Assembly: GCA_024275415.1 (NCBI GenBank)
Contig: JAJRZD010000016.1
Location: 1 to 47,066, forward strand
Length of the DNA: 47,066 bases
From: an archaeon
GTDB taxonomy: Archaea; Asgardarchaeota; Thorarchaeia; Thorarchaeales; Thorarchaeaceae
Direction of reading: 5' to 3'
The stretch's first letter is position 1. Each line of letters starts with the position of its first letter. A model generated the notes under the pieces. The model made no database searches. It was not told the origin of the DNA and saw only the letters and a list, made by a program, of their open reading frames with translations. Shown in pieces: positions 44,352 to 47,066 of this stretch. The translations under genes were made by a program, and so were the position numbers.

Positions 44352-44387
44352 CCGGGATCCTGTCCTGGCCCTCCATCCTTTTTCTTT
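44352..44387 (+). terminator. terminator behind the OFA transporter
   Basis: Hairpin CCGGGA-TCCTG-TCCTGG (44352-44368, one G-T pair) followed by a T-rich tract (44379-44387). Confidence 0.5.
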
Positions 44388-44401
44388 ATCATCCACAGCC
44401 T

Positions 44402-44419
44402 GTCGAAATAAACTTCGAC
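44402..44419. promoter_or_regulatory. inverted repeat upstream of acs
   Basis: GTCGAA-ATAAAC-TTCGAC, perfect 6-bp arms, about 100 bases before the acs start and 40 bases before a TATA-like TTTATTTA (about 44460). Possible operator or second hairpin of the preceding terminator. Confidence 0.35.
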
Positions 44420-44520
44420 AATCCCCTGTTTTCGAAGGGAATTTCGTCCGCGTTGAATAGATTTATTTACACCCTTTTTTCCGCCGAGCTAGAGTTTCAC
44501 TATACGTTAGGTGATTCCTA

Positions 44521-46524
44521 TTGTCCGATGAAAAGAAGATTCAAGTCACATCTCAGGAAGAACGGCGATTTCCGCCCTCTCCCGAGTTCGTTGCCAAGGC
44601 TTACATCAAGAGCCATGAGGAACGAATGAAGATCTGGAAGGAGAGCGTCGAGAATCCCGACAAGTTCTGGTTGGACATCGCTACTAGCGACCTGTTCTAC
44701 TGGAAGAAACCCCCTACCAAAGGCTTCGAATGGAAGTCCAAGGAGGAAATCACGTTCACTTGGTTCGAGGACGGCGTCACAAACATGGCATACAACTGCC
44801 TTGACAAGTGGGTTGAGAAAGGTAAGGGTGACAAGATAGCCCTGATCTGGCAGGGCGACCCCCTCGACGAGCACAAGACCTACACCTTCAGCGAACTCAC
44901 CACTGAGGTCAAGAAGGCAGCCAACGTCCTGAAGAACCTCGGAATCAAGAAAGGCGATACTGTCACCATCTACCTTCCCATGATCCCCGAACTCGTCATC
45001 CTCATGCTCGCTTGCGCCCGCATCGGTGCCATCCATAGCATCGTCTTCGGCGGCTTCACCGCTGACTCCCTCAAAGACCGCATCGAGGACTGTCAGAGCA
45101 AACTCCTCATCACCGCTGACGGCTACTACCGTAACGGCAAGAACATCCCTCAGAAGAAGAACGCCGATGTCGCTCTGGAGAACACTCCCGTCGTCGAGAA
45201 AGTCCTCGTCGTCAACCGCATGGGCGACAAGATCGAAACCCCATGGACCGAAGGGCGCGATGTCTGGTTCCATGACGAACTAGAGAAAGTGGACGACAAC
45301 TGCGAGCCCGAATGGATGAACGCTGAAGACCCACTCTTTATCCTCTACACCTCGGGTTCCACTGGCAAACCGAAAGGTGTCCTCCATACTACCGGCGGAT
45401 ACATGGTCTACACTGCACATACCTTCAAGCACATCTTCGACTACCACGAGGACGATGTCTACTGGTGTACCGCCGACATCGGCTGGATCACTGGACACAG
45501 CTACATCACCTACGGGCCCCTCTGTGCTGGAGCCACTACTATCTCTTTTGAAGGAACACCAACAGCTGGAGTTGATAAAGCAGCCCGTTTCTGGTATGAA
45601 GTCCAACGCTGGAAAGTCAACCAATTTTACACAGCTCCAACCGCTATTAGAGCGATAATGAAATTTGGCGACGAGCCTGTAAAGGAGTACGACCTGTCCA
45701 GTCTCAACCTCCTCGGTACGGTAGGCGAGCCCATTAATCCCGAAGCGTGGATGTGGTACCATGAGGTCATTGGGCAAGGTAGATGTCCTATCGTTGACAC
45801 ATATTGGCAGACTGAAACAGGAGGCGTTATCATGACCCCTCTCCCTGGAGCGACTGATACTATCCCTGGTTCATGCACATTCCCGTACTTTGGTGTGGAT
45901 CCTATCATCCTTGCCGAGGACGGCACACCAGTTGGTGCGAACGAGGGTGGGTACTTTTGCATGCGCAAGCCTTGGCCTGGTCTGATGAGGACGGTCTATG
46001 GCGACCACAAGCGTTTCAAGGACACGTACTGGGTCCAGTTCAAGGATCCCGAGACCGGCGATCCCATTTACTACACGGGCGATGGTGCGCGCCGCAACGA
46101 GGACGGTTACCACTTCGTGATGGGCCGACTCGATGATGTCCTGAAGGTGTCCGGCCACCGTTTGGGAACTGCAGAGATTGAGAGTGCGTTGGTCAAGCAC
46201 CCAGCTGTTGCTGAGGCTGCTGTTGTTGGATTCCCACACGAGATCAAAGGTGAGGATATCTATTGCTTCGTCACGTTGAAGCTTGGTGTCGAGAAGACCG
46301 ACGACCTGAGGCAGGAGCTCCGGATGCATGTCCGCAGTGAAATTGGTCCGATAGCGACCCCTGCGAAGATCCAGTTTGCCGATGCGTTGCCCAAGACCCG
46401 GAGTGGCAAGATCATGAGGCGTATCCTCAAGAAGATCGCAGCCGGTCAGGTCGATGACCTTGGGGACACTTCCACACTGGCAGACCCGAGCGTCGTGGAT
46501 GCGCTTGTCGCAGACAGGCAATAA
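44521..46524 (+). CDS. acs: acetyl-CoA synthetase (AMP-forming)
   Basis: 667 residues, full length. Makes acetyl-CoA from acetate, ATP and CoA. YTSGSTGKPKGVLHTTGG (phosphate loop), TADIGWITGHSY, DTYWQTETGG and the C-terminal KTRSGKIMRRILKKI, whose last-motif lysine is the usual acetylation site, are all present. TTG start with GGTGAT upstream. Most of the gene uses C- or G-ending codons strongly, as in highly expressed genes, except a patch at about 45535-45690 (see findings). With the fused GNAT protein nearby, control by acetylation is possible. Confidence 0.96.
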   Translation: MSDEKKIQVTSQEERRFPPSPEFVAKAYIKSHEERMKIWKESVENPDKFWLDIATSDLFYWKKPPTKGFEWKSKEEITFTWFEDGVTNMAYNCLDKWVEKGKGDKIALIWQGDPLDEHKTYTFSELTTEVKKAANVLKNLGIKKGDTVTIYLPMIPELVILMLACARIGAIHSIVFGGFTADSLKDRIEDCQSKLLITADGYYRNGKNIPQKKNADVALENTPVVEKVLVVNRMGDKIETPWTEGRDVWFHDELEKVDDNCEPEWMNAEDPLFILYTSGSTGKPKGVLHTTGGYMVYTAHTFKHIFDYHEDDVYWCTADIGWITGHSYITYGPLCAGATTISFEGTPTAGVDKAARFWYEVQRWKVNQFYTAPTAIRAIMKFGDEPVKEYDLSSLNLLGTVGEPINPEAWMWYHEVIGQGRCPIVDTYWQTETGGVIMTPLPGATDTIPGSCTFPYFGVDPIILAEDGTPVGANEGGYFCMRKPWPGLMRTVYGDHKRFKDTYWVQFKDPETGDPIYYTGDGARRNEDGYHFVMGRLDDVLKVSGHRLGTAEIESALVKHPAVAEAAVVGFPHEIKGEDIYCFVTLKLGVEKTDDLRQELRMHVRSEIGPIATPAKIQFADALPKTRSGKIMRRILKKIAAGQVDDLGDTSTLADPSVVDALVADRQ

Positions 46525-46533
46525 ATCAGTGTA

Positions 46534-46568
46534 GAGAGTGGGCGTTCGCCCCTCTCATCCCTCTCTTT
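46534..46568 (+). terminator. terminator behind acs
   Basis: Hairpin GAGAG-T-GGGCG-TT-CGCCC-CTCTC (46534-46556), ten paired bases, followed by CTCTTTTT. Confidence 0.65.
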
Positions 46569-46733
46569 TTCGTCGGTTCTATCATTTGTAGTGCACCAGC
46601 ATGTTTCTCTGGGATGGCAAGCATTTTCAGAATGACTCCAACTATAGAAACCAGAATCCAATGATTTAGTTCTCAAAATAAGACATCGCGTATCAGAATC
46701 GAATGATTAAACGGTTTGATATCCGAGAAAGCA

Positions 46734-47066
46734 GTCAATTCTACACAGCTCCCACATATTGTGTAGTGTCGACTCGGGCCCCAATTTGAGGTAACGATAT
46801 TGAACTGGAGTCGCACTGCAGCTATGACCTATGCGAATCGTATCATGCCCACATATCAGTACTCACTCCAACCTTCTCGTTACGGCGATGACAAGTTCAA
46901 GAATGCATACAAGCCTATGAGGGACAGGTATCAATTGAATTGATTTTTCAGGCTTAATCCTTCAATGTATATCTCCTAGTATGTCAAATCCAGTACGATA
47001 TTGTTCCGATAACGACCTACGAGAAGACCCAGTTCGCTGATGTATTGCCCAAGATACGAAGCGATA
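46734..47066 (+). pseudogene. decayed acs copy (fragments), running off the window
   Basis: Three pieces match acs in the same order and strand. 46734-46756 reads QFYTAPT, as acs at about 45618. 46881-46913 reads YGDDKFKNAYK against acs YGDHKRFKDTY. 46997-47066 reads DIVPITTYEKTQFADVLPKI-RSD, matching acs EIGPIATPAKIQFADALPK-TRSG with bases such as TTGCCCAAGA identical. The pieces are much closer together than in acs and out of common frame, so large deletions have occurred. Confidence 0.65.

Noticed and set aside
44345..44377. possible tRNA T-arm/CCA remnant before acs
   Set aside because: A five-pair stem with a seven-base loop and CCA can be drawn, but the loop lacks TTC and only a few bases lie before CCA. 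A terminator hairpin with T tract explains it better.
44518..45273. 251-codon open frame antisense to acs
   Set aside because: It mirrors the strong C/G-ending codon use of acs, which removes antisense stops. Composition and lack of motifs show a shadow frame.
1..47066. CRISPR array, rRNA or insertion sequence
   Set aside because: No regularly spaced repeats, rRNA signature stretches or transposase-like proteins were seen anywhere in the window.

Overview
The window comes from an archaeal chromosome, most likely an Asgard archaeon of the Thorarchaeota type. Direct support for Archaea: SRP19, Gar1, an Sm-like protein, archaeal Trm1, methanofuran/tetrahydromethanopterin C1 enzymes (FwdC, Ftr, Mch), a CopB-type ATPase, Shine-Dalgarno-led genes mixed with leaderless ones, and tRNA genes split by small introns. 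An RPC34-like winged-helix/Fe-S protein fits a TACK/Asgard lineage. The lineage is inferred from gene content, not from a phylogeny. No rRNA and no CRISPR array were seen.

Layout. 1-8.4 kb: Sm-like protein, HEAT-like protein, orphan beta and gamma subunits of a 2-oxoacid:ferredoxin oxidoreductase, a ubiquitin-fold/MoaD-like protein ending in GG, an MFS carrier, then fwdC-mch (minus) divergent from ftr (plus). 8.4-12.5 kb: tRNA-Thr followed by an A+T-rich insert of about 4 kb. The 3' end of the tRNA gene is repeated (30 of 34 bases) at the far side, and the insert carries a 774-residue helix-turn-helix/LAGLIDADG-like protein, so it looks like a small element integrated at a tRNA. 12.5-18.1 kb: small membrane and hypothetical proteins, a GH13 glucosidase, tRNA-Pro with two introns, and an overlapping pair of a radical SAM/SPASM protein and an unknown partner.

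18.3-30.7 kb is a metal-resistance island: an ABC exporter whose ATPase carries a C-terminal YHS metal domain, an HMA protein, three different P1B metal ATPases (YPC, APC and CPH membrane motifs), an HMA-YHS two-domain protein, an ArsR-family sensor with cysteines placed as in CmtR, and mercuric reductase MerA. Palindromes in front of the ABC operon and between copB and its divergent neighbour are operator candidates. The genes together suggest export, chaperoning and reduction of soft metals (Cu/Ag, Cd/Pb/Zn, Hg).

30.7-40.3 kb is housekeeping: COG1709-type regulator, PyrB, dCMP deaminase, SRP19-Gar1, RPC34-like protein, RlmE/FtsJ, Trm1, cyclophilin, membrane pyrophosphatase and a TIM-barrel protein. 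40.3-41 kb holds tRNA-Ile with a T-loop intron and an unresolved tRNA-like 3' half. 41-47 kb is an acetate/acyl-CoA module: CoA-transferase/GNAT fusion, OFA-family carrier, acetyl-CoA synthetase, and beyond it a decayed second acs copy running off the window end.
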